From: an uncultured Roseibium sp.
Lineage (GTDB): Bacteria > Pseudomonadota > Alphaproteobacteria > Rhizobiales > Stappiaceae
Assembly (NCBI RefSeq): GCF_963669205.1
Contig: NZ_OY769915.1
Span: 3,074,001-3,138,000 of the forward strand
Length of the DNA: 64,000 nt
Reading direction: 5' to 3'
Shown in pieces: positions 44,332-52,005 of the stretch; the first letter of the stretch is position 1, and each line of letters begins with the position of its first letter. The notes under the pieces were generated by a model. It was not told the origin of the DNA. It did no database searches and saw only the letters and a list, made by a program, of their open reading frames with translations. Position numbers and translations under genes: made by a program.

Positions 44332-45402
44332 TCAAAGCGCTCCGTCGACTGCCATTTGCATGAAGCTCGGATCAAACCGGAGCTTCACGTTGTTGGCATC
44401 GCCGTAGATCGAACCGTCCGCGAAGGACACGCCGACGAATACCGGGCTCGGCGCGCCTTCACCCAGAATGCCCTTGTCGTAGAGAAATTCCGCGACGAAC
44501 TTCATTGTGGCCGGCAGTTCGGCCGCCTTGGTGAATTCGACGGCATCAGCAGGCGTATAGAACATCTTGGTGGTTGCCAGCTGTGCATCATATCCGGCGA
44601 GATCGGTTCCGGAGGATTCGGCCATGGCCGTGCGGGCGGCAATGCCTTCCTCGCTGTCTGACGACATGATCGACATCAGCTCATACCAGGCACCGACAAG
44701 GGCCTTGCCGAAGGCCGGATTGTCGGCGAGCGTCTCGGTATTGACCATCATGACATCAATGATCTCTCCGGGAATACCGGCACTGTCGAACACCTTGGTG
44801 GCATTCGGCTGTGCTTCGATTTCCGAAAGCAGCGGGTTCCAGGTCACGACCGACGTGACATCCGGTGTCGCGTAGGCAGCGATCATGTCGGCATCGGACG
44901 TGTTCACGACCGTCAGGTCCTTCTCCGACAGACCCACGGTATCGAGAGCGCGGGCGAGCAGGTAGTGAGAGACGGACAACTCGACGAGATTGACTGTCTG
45001 ACCCTTGATGTCTGCAAGGTCCGACTTGTCTTTCAGGATGATGCCGTCATTGCCGTTGGAATAGTCGCCGACAATCAGCGCGGTCGTGTCGACGCCGCCG
45101 CCGGCGGGAATCGACAGGGCATCCATGTTCGTCATGGAGCAGCCGTCATATTCGCCGGCCGTGTACTGGTTGATGGATTCGACGTAGTCGTTGATCTGCA
45201 CGATCTCCACGTCGATCTCGTACTTGTCGGCCCATTTTTTCATGATGCCGCTGTCTTGCAGATAGCCCCAGGGCATCCAGCCGACATAGATCGACCAGCA
45301 GACCTTGAAGTCTTTCTTTTCCTCGGCCTGAACCGATGCAACGGACAGCGGCACTGTCAACGCCGCTGCGAGTAGGGAAGCTTTGGCTATGGATTTCAAC
45401 AT
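44332..45402 (-). CDS. ABC transporter substrate-binding protein, NitT/TauT type (guanidine-associated)
   Basis: 356 residues with a signal peptide ending near SVQAEE. The mature protein has the ABC-type nitrate/taurine binding fold: FKVCWSIYVGWMPWGYLQD, YVESINQYTAGEYDGCSMTNMDAL, VNLVELSVSHYLLARAL and TSVVTWNPLL. These features match binding proteins found with guanidine-I riboswitches and urea-carboxylase-type genes in other bacteria, as I recall them. AGGAGA lies before the ATG. It is the first gene of the riboswitch-controlled operon. Confidence 0.9.
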   Translation of the reverse strand: MLKSIAKASLLAAALTVPLSVASVQAEEKKDFKVCWSIYVGWMPWGYLQDSGIMKKWADKYEIDVEIVQINDYVESINQYTAGEYDGCSMTNMDALSIPAGGGVDTTALIVGDYSNGNDGIILKDKSDLADIKGQTVNLVELSVSHYLLARALDTVGLSEKDLTVVNTSDADMIAAYATPDVTSVVTWNPLLSEIEAQPNATKVFDSAGIPGEIIDVMMVNTETLADNPAFGKALVGAWYELMSIMSSDSEEGIAARTAMAESSGTDLAGYDAQLATTKMFYTPADAVEFTKAAELPATMKFVAEFLYDKGILGEGAPSPVFVGVSFADGSIYGDANNVKLRFDPSFMQMAVDGAL

Positions 45403-45475
45403 TCGTGCGCGTCTCCTGTCATTAGCCCGCTGGAAGGAATCGGTTGGGCTTCAATCATGAGTTTCTTGCGCACGG

Positions 45476-45522
45476 CCGGGAGCAGGTTCGCGCGCGCGAA
45501 ACCTCGTGCAGTAGTCTCCCGG
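45476..45522 (-). promoter_or_regulatory. Possible expression platform of the guanidine riboswitch
   Basis: CCGGGAG at the 3' edge of the aptamer (45516-45522) can pair perfectly with CTCCCGG (45476-45482) in the leader, enclosing a second hairpin built on TTCGCGCGCGCGAA (45487-45500). This pairing would break the aptamer's last helix, so the two structures exclude each other. No U-run follows, so control may be through Rho or RNA stability; this is inference. Confidence 0.5.
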
Positions 45523-45640
45523 GTTTTTGTCCCGCCGTGTCACCGGACTATGCTGGTCAACGACCTTCTGCGTCCGGTTTGCACCTCTTGGTCCTGCGTC
45601 GTGATCGACCGGATCCCTAGGCGCGCTGCACCACGTTTGT
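45512..45640 (-). promoter_or_regulatory. Guanidine-I (ykkC class) riboswitch aptamer
   Basis: Read 5' to 3' on the minus strand, the leader contains the conserved blocks of the ykkC RNA in order: GCGCCTAGGGATCCGG (consensus CUAGGGUUCCG), GGACCAAGAGGTGC (consensus GGUCCGAGAG) and ACACGGCGGGACAAAAACC followed by CGGGAGAC (consensus ACACGGCGGGACAAAAGCCCGGGAGA). The third block is nearly identical to the consensus. The RNA binds free guanidinium and turns on genes for its export or breakdown. It lies about 110 bases upstream of the binding-protein start codon. Confidence 0.92.
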
Positions 45641-45834
45641 TTAGCAATCCGGATGCCAGTTGTTCTGAAGGTCGAAAGTATTGTTGAAAAACAAAGCGCT
45701 ATGGAGATCGTTCAAATCAGACCGAAGACACGCATATCTCCCGAATGAGCCGTTCTGTCCAAAAAACAGGCATGGGTGACCACTTTTCGGTCAACACTGT
45801 CAGGGAAGGTCCGGCCACATGGATCAAACCATTC

Positions 45835-46236
45835 TCAAGTCTCTCCGGCCGCGGACCGCTTGTAGTCCTTGACCTCGCAAAGGTCGGATCCGAGCGCCTT
45901 GTCGATCTCGGACTTGATGTCCGCCCGGCGGTCCCGGTTCTCGTAAAGCGCGCGCGATGCATCCTCGAAGGCCGGCCCGAAGTCGCTGCGCCGGATGAGT
46001 TCCCTGACAAGGTTTTCAAGATCCCAAAGGGCCAAATTCACCTGTCTGAGCTTGTCGGTGAGGGAAGACACCTCCGCAGCCCTGGGAACCGAGCAGAACA
46101 CGATGGAACGGTATTCGGCCAAAGCCTCCTTGATGACCTCGAGCTTGTCCGCATCGGTAATCTTGTCGCGCTTGATCTCAAGGATCGTCAGCCGATCGAA
46201 GAATTCGCCGTGAGACACCGGTATGCTTAGAGACAT
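45835..46236 (-). CDS. DUF6165 family protein
   Basis: 133 residues. The N-terminus SIPVSHGEFFDRLTILEIKRDKI and the helical middle LRQVNLALWDLENLVRELIRR match the DUF6165 family as I remember it, small helical proteins of unknown function sometimes found near polysaccharide or sulfotransferase genes. No signal or membrane segment. It is upstream of the riboswitch operon, on the same strand but separated by about 195 bases. Confidence 0.75.
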   Translation of the reverse strand: MSLSIPVSHGEFFDRLTILEIKRDKITDADKLEVIKEALAEYRSIVFCSVPRAAEVSSLTDKLRQVNLALWDLENLVRELIRRSDFGPAFEDASRALYENRDRRADIKSEIDKALGSDLCEVKDYKRSAAGET

Positions 46237-46678
46237 AGTGACCAGCCGGGTTCGAGAAACATCGTATCAACAGAAATCAAGCCGAAAAACCGCATCATCA
46301 GTCAAGCAATTTCTCCAAAGGTGTTTAACTTCCAAAGCCTGAGAAACATGTAAATGACAAACATTAAGTAAAAATATCGATGCGACACTTGGAAATTCTT
46401 TCAAAGTTCTGGAATCCGTTCTTTTGCTGGCAATTATCCAGGGATATCACCTAAGCCCTCCCTGTTGCCGCTGCGCCACCGGCCTTGTTGCGGAACGGGC
46501 AGGCGGCTGATACACCTATAAATTGTGCCTTGTGGGGACGCACACACCATTCCGCCTGCGGCATCGCATCTCGCGAAGCCGGCGCTGCGGACGACAGCTG
46601 CAGGGATATCGGGAAAAAGCACTTTAACAGGCCCGACCGGCCGCCGATAACCTGCCCACCCACAAAGGAATTCACACC
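46237..46678. other. Intergenic region of 442 bases, no gene seen
   Basis: The stretch 46260-46440 is clearly AT-richer than the surroundings. It must carry the promoter of the DUF6165 gene and of the small gene at 46679. I see no RNA gene, repeat or credible ORF. Confidence 0.45.
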
Positions 46679-46942
46679 ATGACGCAGACCGACAGACCCA
46701 GTGCAGGGCAGATCGTTTGGGAAGATCTCGAATTCAGAATGGGACTGCTCAACGGGCTGGCCCAAATCGTGGGCATTCTGACAAGCCACGTAGCGGCGGC
46801 CAGTGAAGACCCTTATGAAACGACAGAAGAAATCCTGGAGGTCATCGTCAAGGAGCGCACCAAGTGGCACGGCCATCCCTACGGAGAAGGCCTGGAATGC
46901 GCCATCGATGCGGTCCGCGAACACAAGATTCCTGCAAGGTAA
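46679..46942 (+). CDS. Small hypothetical protein
   Basis: 87 residues with a good ribosome site (AAAGGAATTCACACC then ATG). Acidic and mostly helical by appearance (IVWEDLEFRMGLLNGLAQIVGIL, ETTEEILEVIVKERTKW), with no signal peptide or membrane segment. I do not recognise the family. It is followed by more than 200 non-coding bases. Confidence 0.65.
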   Translation: MTQTDRPSAGQIVWEDLEFRMGLLNGLAQIVGILTSHVAAASEDPYETTEEILEVIVKERTKWHGHPYGEGLECAIDAVREHKIPAR

Positions 46943-47170
46943 AGTCTGGAAGAGGGGCGCGCGGAACCTTGCGCGTCCCGGCTTCCCGGCGGAGATACCG
47001 TCGCCGGTCCCGAAGCGGCTGACTTTCGGTTCGCGACACGAAATTCAAAATGGTTTTAATGATTTGGTTCTCTTTTCCACTCAAGGTAGAAAAGATGAAG
47101 AAATACATTTCCGCTGATGATTGGAAACGGCATCATGCAGCGACGGTGACGCACGAGACGTGAGGCTCAA

Positions 47171-47542
47171 TTGGGTTTATTTCTGCTGTTTTTTTCGGGT
47201 TTCCTGTTCATCGCGGTGGTGACGACAACACCCCGGGATGCGCGCCTTGGGCGGAAAGGGTTTCTGCTCCGCAACCTTGTTCTCATCGGCCTAGGTACCT
47301 TCACGGCCATCATCTTGAGCTATACCGGGGTGCCGAATTCGCCACTCAGCGTCCTGATATTTGTATTTTGCGTTGTCCTGTTTTTCTTTTGCCTGCAGTC
47401 GCAAGTCATGCGCCTTCAGGATATGCGAAGATCACGCTACTTCGCACTTCTTTGCTATGTCCCTTACCTGAACCTGGCCTATCTGGCCGTTCTCTTGCTG
47501 GCGCCCGGGCGTGCGCAAGTGGATCACGAGGTGTTTGCGTAA
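47171..47542 (+). CDS. Small membrane protein, unknown
   Basis: 123 residues, beginning with TTG at 47171 and preceded by GTGAGG. Four predicted membrane helices (residues about 2-18, 31-50, 56-75 and 95-113) with a short basic loop, QVMRLQDMRRSRYFAL, that recalls DUF805-type proteins. No function is assigned. The start is uncertain. Confidence 0.55.
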   Translation: MGLFLLFFSGFLFIAVVTTTPRDARLGRKGFLLRNLVLIGLGTFTAIILSYTGVPNSPLSVLIFVFCVVLFFFCLQSQVMRLQDMRRSRYFALLCYVPYLNLAYLAVLLLAPGRAQVDHEVFA

Positions 47543-47754
47543 GCCGCCTGGGCGACAACACAGAATTCCGTTTGCCTGAAAACGCGCCCGATGGCGCGAA
47601 GACGCCTGAATGCGCAATCTGCTTAACTGTACCGGCGTATCCGATGTAAAAATCGGCCCTGTAATTTATGCGGTGACATCCGAAGCAGGTTGCGCAATCT
47701 GACATATGAACTCTTCCCGGCGCCTGCCTCCGGACCCCTGCTGGAAGGCTCTCA

Positions 47755-48003
47755 ATGACCGAGAAAAAATACGTGATTGACGCTAGCATGGGTGTCCGGA
47801 ACGGGATGATGTTTCTCTGTCCGGTCAAGCGAGACGAAGACGGAAACCTCGTTCCCGACACGTCCGAACCCCGCATTCTCTGCGACAGCCTGGTAGACCG
47901 CGTGATCCTCGGCATCTTCCACGCAGACGGCCCCGAAGCCCTCGACGTGTTCTGTGAGGACCACAAGGACGAGATCCGGCGGGTTCTGGCGCAGCTTTTG
48001 TAA
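47755..48003 (+). CDS. Small hypothetical protein
   Basis: 82 residues. The ATG is preceded by GGAAGG. The sequence is acidic and soluble, MTEKKYVIDASMGVRNGMMF at the start and LDVFCEDHKDEIRRVLAQLL at the end, with no recognised domain. It lies just before the lower-GC island-like region and is convergent with the HEPN-like gene (15-base gap). Confidence 0.6.
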   Translation: MTEKKYVIDASMGVRNGMMFLCPVKRDEDGNLVPDTSEPRILCDSLVDRVILGIFHADGPEALDVFCEDHKDEIRRVLAQLL

Positions 48004-48018
48004 GTGAAGCAAACTGTC

Positions 48019-48987
48019 TCAAACGTCGAAATCAAAGTTTTTAAGCGCAATCTTCGGCAATTTGTTGCCTTTGAGTTTTATGGCACGGAGAACTACCGCA
48101 CCACTAAGCCGCACTGAATCGTATGACAACTTATTGATTTCGGACTCCGAGAGATTAGATTGGCGATGGAAAAGTTTACCTCTGAGTCTGTCAATTCTTT
48201 TCCACTCTTTGGTAAATGAGCCCATTTCCAGAGACACCAATAGTGAAACAACGCTCTTTGATAAACTTGAACGCTGCAAGCTCTTTATTCTGCTTCTAAT
48301 CTCTTCCTTTTCATATTCAGATATGTCTGAAAAAGAATCGATATGTTTCGCCAAGTGTTTAAGCAAACTCTCTTGTTTGCACGTCCAACCTTCACTGATA
48401 CCTAAAGCTTCAACCGCAGAAATTGCCAAAACAATCTTCGAAAACGGTTCCTTTGCTAAAAGTGCTTGGTTAAGTAAGCCCAAACTTTCTATAAGGCGTT
48501 GCTCATCAACTAGCGCTTCAACAGAGCATTCCGTGACTGCAACCAAAAATTCCTTTAAGTTGAACTTCTGACTCAAAGTCGGTGACGGTAGTAGTAGTAC
48601 TCCGCGTTCTACATCAGGCAATATCTCCAGACCATGAACGTTAGGTCTCGGCCAAAATCGCGAATCGAGTCCTGGTATCCTAAGGATTTTTTCATTCACA
48701 TATCCTCTTGGTTTATCTGCGCCGACGTTGACACCTATACGTGTGCAAAAGCCGCTTACTCCCAAAACCAACTTTAGTTGAGTTCCAAAGTTAGTAGCCT
48801 GATTTTCGGTGGTGAAGCCACGGGTCTCAAAGATCATCCAGTCGCCCTTTGAAAGTGCTTCGCCACGTTCTGAAGTAATTATTACTTCGCGATTTTTGAA
48901 CATAAATGCTCGGCTGACGTCTTCAGTTTGGAACCTGCGTCCAAATCGAACCATTATCCTAGCTTTGAACCCAGTTGAGTCAGTCAT
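48019..48987 (-). CDS. HEPN-like protein (ApeA-type C-terminus), low GC
   Basis: 322 residues, with clearly lower GC than neighbours and different codon use. The C-terminal half is helical: VLAISAVEALGISEGWTCK, then LLKHLAKHIDSFSDISEYE, then IDRLRGKLFHRQSNLSESEI. RLRGKLFH matches the R-x4-H motif of HEPN ribonucleases in the arrangement seen in ApeA-like proteins. The N-terminal half is unrecognised. It is divergent from the HNH gene, with 123 bases between the two starts. A defence role is inferred from the HEPN motif, neighbour and location beside a tRNA. Confidence 0.6.
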   Translation of the reverse strand: MTDSTGFKARIMVRFGRRFQTEDVSRAFMFKNREVIITSERGEALSKGDWMIFETRGFTTENQATNFGTQLKLVLGVSGFCTRIGVNVGADKPRGYVNEKILRIPGLDSRFWPRPNVHGLEILPDVERGVLLLPSPTLSQKFNLKEFLVAVTECSVEALVDEQRLIESLGLLNQALLAKEPFSKIVLAISAVEALGISEGWTCKQESLLKHLAKHIDSFSDISEYEKEEIRSRIKSLQRSSLSKSVVSLLVSLEMGSFTKEWKRIDRLRGKLFHRQSNLSESEINKLSYDSVRLSGAVVLRAIKLKGNKLPKIALKNFDFDV

Positions 48988-49110
48988 TTACCACTTACGA
49001 TTCCAGTGTGGTTCCATTTGAACTAAAATACTTGTATATCAAAAATTGTATGTTTACGTGACGCACTTTTCTAATCTATCTTCAAGAAAATTAGACGTTG
49101 AAAGTGTTCA

Positions 49111-50133
49111 ATGATGCATAATAGGCATGGCTTGGGGCGAAAAATATCAAAAAAAATACAAAGAACCGTCCGCAAACGATGTAAATTTGGTTGTGTCATA
49201 TGTCGTGCTGCTGTCTTTCACTATGAGCACATTACCCCTGAATTTAAAGACGCACATAAACACGATGCGGATAACATTTGTTGCTTATGCGGCAGCTGCC
49301 ATGAAAAAGTTAACCGGAAGCAGTTTTCGAAAAAATTTGTTCTCCAAGAGTATCAGCGAATACAGAAGTCCAGAGATGATGAAGTTCAAGCTCCTTTCGA
49401 TTTTCTTGACTTTTCCAACGGCAAAGCTGAACTCAAAATAGGCGGTATTGCATATGATCCGGGTGTTCGATGCATCTTCAAATACCATGGCCGACCAGTT
49501 CTCTCCGCGGCGCCGGGCGACAGTGACGTTCCAGGGGCAATAAATGCAACGTTTCTTGATTGTGAAGGACGACAAACACTACGCATCAAAAACAATGTTT
49601 GGGAGGGAGCTATTGATGCATGGGACACTGAAGTGACGGGTTCACGAATTTCCGTCCGCAAGCGGAAAGGCCAATTTTCACTTCGGTTACGCTTGGAAGC
49701 GCCTGGGCGAATTGTGGTGGAACGGCTTGATATGCGTTTCAACGACGCAATTATCCTGGCATCAGAGCATACACACGCTCTCGGCAGACAACTGGCGACC
49801 GGCCAAATATGCTGGTTCCACGCCACGATGGTTCACATGGGAGCGCCCCTACGCAAAGCGTCAGCTATTGAGTTTGTACATCCAGGAGAGATCGAAAGGC
49901 GCGATCTAAAACTCGTTGGCAGCGGAAAGCGACTCGCCTCCGAAAACAATCTAGTTGTCGCGCAGACCGGGCTTGGAGTTACATATAAACCAATAGGAGT
50001 CATAGTAGGCGCAGGTTGCGCAAATTTTGGTCTTGCAGAGTTCGCAGTTGGCGCATCAGCGTCGCTTGAGGAAATGCGCAAATGTGTGTTTGAAAGGCCT
50101 AACAGTGTGGCCGAGTTCATAGCCACAGAATAA
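49111..50133 (+). CDS. HNH endonuclease domain protein, low GC
   Basis: 340 residues. The zinc-bound HNH motif is complete: Cys28-x2-Cys31, Glu39-His40, Asn55, and Cys60-x2-Cys63-His64 (CVIC, YEHITPE, DADNICCLCGSCHEKVN). The remaining 270 residues are a beta-rich domain I do not recognise (VRCIFKYHGRPVLSAAPGD and later GVTYKPIGVIVGAGCANFGLA). Low GC and isolation from housekeeping genes suggest transfer. It ends 55 bases from the 3' end of tRNA-Ser. Possible roles are defence nuclease or homing-type nuclease. Confidence 0.78.
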   Translation: MMHNRHGLGRKISKKIQRTVRKRCKFGCVICRAAVFHYEHITPEFKDAHKHDADNICCLCGSCHEKVNRKQFSKKFVLQEYQRIQKSRDDEVQAPFDFLDFSNGKAELKIGGIAYDPGVRCIFKYHGRPVLSAAPGDSDVPGAINATFLDCEGRQTLRIKNNVWEGAIDAWDTEVTGSRISVRKRKGQFSLRLRLEAPGRIVVERLDMRFNDAIILASEHTHALGRQLATGQICWFHATMVHMGAPLRKASAIEFVHPGEIERRDLKLVGSGKRLASENNLVVAQTGLGVTYKPIGVIVGAGCANFGLAEFAVGASASLEEMRKCVFERPNSVAEFIATE

Positions 50134-50188
50134 GTACGAGACCACCAACCGCGAACTTCAAAGCCATCGAGAAAATTCACAGGAAAAA

Positions 50189-50278
50189 TGGCAGTGCAGG
50201 TGGGGTTCGAACCCACGGTACGCTCTCACGCACGGCGGTTTTCAAGACCGCTGCCTCAAACCACTCGGCCACCTCACC
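50189..50278 (-). tRNA. tRNA-Ser(UGA)
   Basis: 90 bases including an encoded CCA. The anticodon stem-loop is GCGGT-CTTGAAA-ACCGC (anticodon TGA), the T-arm GTGGG-TTCGAAC-CCCAC, and a long variable arm of class II is present. The 5' acceptor strand GGTGAGG does not fully pair with the 3' strand CTGCACT: one A-G mismatch and two G-T pairs. The tRNA may still work, or its 3' end may have been swapped by integration of the adjacent low-GC genes. Confidence 0.9.
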
Positions 50279-50517
50279 AATGCACCCATGGCGCGTCGGC
50301 GCGGGCGGCATTTAAGAACCTGTTCCTATTTGAGTTGGCTCGTCCTTTCTCACGGCCGCAGGACAATGAATTGCGGTGTGCATTGAGTGCAGCGCAACCG
50401 GCATCTGGAGCAGGCAATGAGCGACAGTCTTTCCTAGGTGAGCTCACATATCGGCGGGACAGGTCGAAGGCAGAATGGCACGTCGTTCCGGTCTTTGAAG
50501 TTAAGGCCTTTCTGGAC
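50279..50517. other. Non-coding stretch between tRNA-Ser and the nnrS promoter
   Basis: This 239-base stretch holds the tRNA promoter on the minus strand. I see no ORF of note, RNA gene or repeat in it. Up to the nnrS start at 50634 the only further signal is the FNR/NnrR box. Confidence 0.45.
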
Positions 50518-50531
50518 TTGACGATAGTCAA
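50518..50531. promoter_or_regulatory. FNR/NnrR-type box upstream of nnrS
   Basis: TTGACGATAGTCAA, a perfect TTGAC-N4-GTCAA dyad of the CRP/FNR family, 103 bases before the nnrS ATG. NnrR/DnrR/FNR regulators bind such sites under low oxygen or nitric oxide in denitrifiers. Confidence 0.85.
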
Positions 50532-50633
50532 GACCTGCCATGCCCAATCCTGTGAGGATACAAACCGGCCCGCGACTGCTCAGTCGCGCTGCCGGTGTTC
50601 ATGTAGCAGGAAAAAGTGCCGGAAGACGCAAGC

Positions 50634-51875
50634 ATGGCCGCAGTCCCACACACGCAACACGCCAAACCTCTGCACCGGCTTCCGGCCGTGCTGACGACCG
50701 GGTTTCGCTTCTTTTTTCTTTCAGCAGGTCTCTTCTCGATCTTTGCCATGCTGGCCTGGACAGTCTGGCTGGCCGTGCACGCGGGCGGTGGAGCGTTCAT
50801 ACACCAACCCATGTTGATGGCACCGCACCTGTGGCATGCACACGAGATGGTCTACGGATACACGGCAGCCGTGATGGCAGGGTTTTTCATCACGGCCGTG
50901 CCCAACTGGACCGGAACACGGGAAACAGGTGCCGGATTCGTGATGGCCAGCGGCTTCATCTGGTTGCTGGGGCGTCTCGCGGTCTGGTTTTCAGGGAGTT
51001 TTGATCCGGTCTTTGTTGCGGTGATCGACCTGGCGTTCATCCCGGTTCTCGGCACCGCGATCATCGGACGGCTCGCGCGAAAATCCCAGGCACGCAACCT
51101 GATCTTCCTGTTTCTGCTGTGCGCTCTGTTCGCCGGCAATCTGATGATGCATCTGGACTGGATCGGATGGGCGGGGGGAAACACGGAAGCGGGTATCCGG
51201 ATCGGCATTTTCGCAAGCGCGACAATGATCTGCATCGTTGGCGGACGAGTCGTTCCGGCTTTCACGCGCAACGCTCTCAATAAGAAAGGCTACGAGGGTG
51301 ACTTGCCGCAATCCGGCATCTGGCTGGACCGCAGCGGCATGTTGTTCGCCGCACTGGCAACGCTGGCCGCTTTTCCGTTTGTGCCTTCTCCGGTACTTGG
51401 CTGGATCTGCCTGGCGGCCGGTGCCGCCAATCTGCTGCGCCTGGCCGGTTGGCGCGGATGGGCGGTGCGCCATGCTCCGATCCTCTGGATTCTACATATC
51501 GCATTCCTTTTGCTCGCCACCGGTTATCTTGTTTACGGCAGCACGCTTGTCCTCGGCGTGATGAGCGAAGCCTCCGCGCTTCACCTGCTGGCGGCAGGTG
51601 CGATCGGCAGCATGACGCTTGCCATGATGACCCGCGCATCCCTGGGACACAGCGGGCGCCCACTCAAGGTGTCCCGGCCGATCGCGTTGGCGTATCTGGT
51701 ACTGATTTCAGCTGCGCTTGTGCGCACTTTCGGCACGCTCGCTTTCGACTACTTTCCGGTGATGCTTGTCTCGGGAACGCTCTGGGTTGGCGCTTTCTTG
51801 CTCTTTGTCTGGATCTACACGCCGATCCTGCTGATGCCGAGAGCTCCGAGGCACCCGGACGCGCACAACACGTGA
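50634..51875 (+). CDS. nnrS: NnrS family heme/copper membrane protein
   Basis: 413 residues from the ATG at 50634, with GGAAGA eight bases upstream; the GTG at 50616 lies before that site. About twelve membrane helices. The NnrS pattern PHLWHAHEMVYGYTAAVMAGFFITAVPNWTG (around residues 65-95) supplies the conserved histidines, and GGRVVPAFTRNAL and MTRASLGHSGRPL follow. NnrS helps cells cope with nitric oxide stress in denitrifiers. It has its own FNR/NnrR box and precedes nosR on the same strand. Confidence 0.92.
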   Translation: MAAVPHTQHAKPLHRLPAVLTTGFRFFFLSAGLFSIFAMLAWTVWLAVHAGGGAFIHQPMLMAPHLWHAHEMVYGYTAAVMAGFFITAVPNWTGTRETGAGFVMASGFIWLLGRLAVWFSGSFDPVFVAVIDLAFIPVLGTAIIGRLARKSQARNLIFLFLLCALFAGNLMMHLDWIGWAGGNTEAGIRIGIFASATMICIVGGRVVPAFTRNALNKKGYEGDLPQSGIWLDRSGMLFAALATLAAFPFVPSPVLGWICLAAGAANLLRLAGWRGWAVRHAPILWILHIAFLLLATGYLVYGSTLVLGVMSEASALHLLAAGAIGSMTLAMMTRASLGHSGRPLKVSRPIALAYLVLISAALVRTFGTLAFDYFPVMLVSGTLWVGAFLLFVWIYTPILLMPRAPRHPDAHNT

Positions 51876-51923
51876 CCGGGCACCATCTCGAAACATGAAC
51901 TTCGTGGTCAAATTTTTCCGCGC

Positions 51924-51937
51924 TTGACAATCGTCAA
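51924..51937. promoter_or_regulatory. FNR/NnrR-type box upstream of nosRZDFYLX
   Basis: TTGACAATCGTCAA, a TTGAC-N4-GTCAA dyad 69 bases before the nosR start codon. Nearly the same box precedes nnrS, so one regulator of the CRP/FNR family probably controls both. Confidence 0.85.
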
Positions 51938-52005
51938 GACACTCGCCGAATGGAACCCCGAAAATCGCTCCAACGTCATGATTGACCTTTGCTGGAGCGC
52001 TCAGC

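Noticed and set aside
48019..50278. Complete integrative element with integrase and paired att sites
   Set aside because: No integrase gene and no second copy of the tRNA 3' end could be seen in the window by eye.
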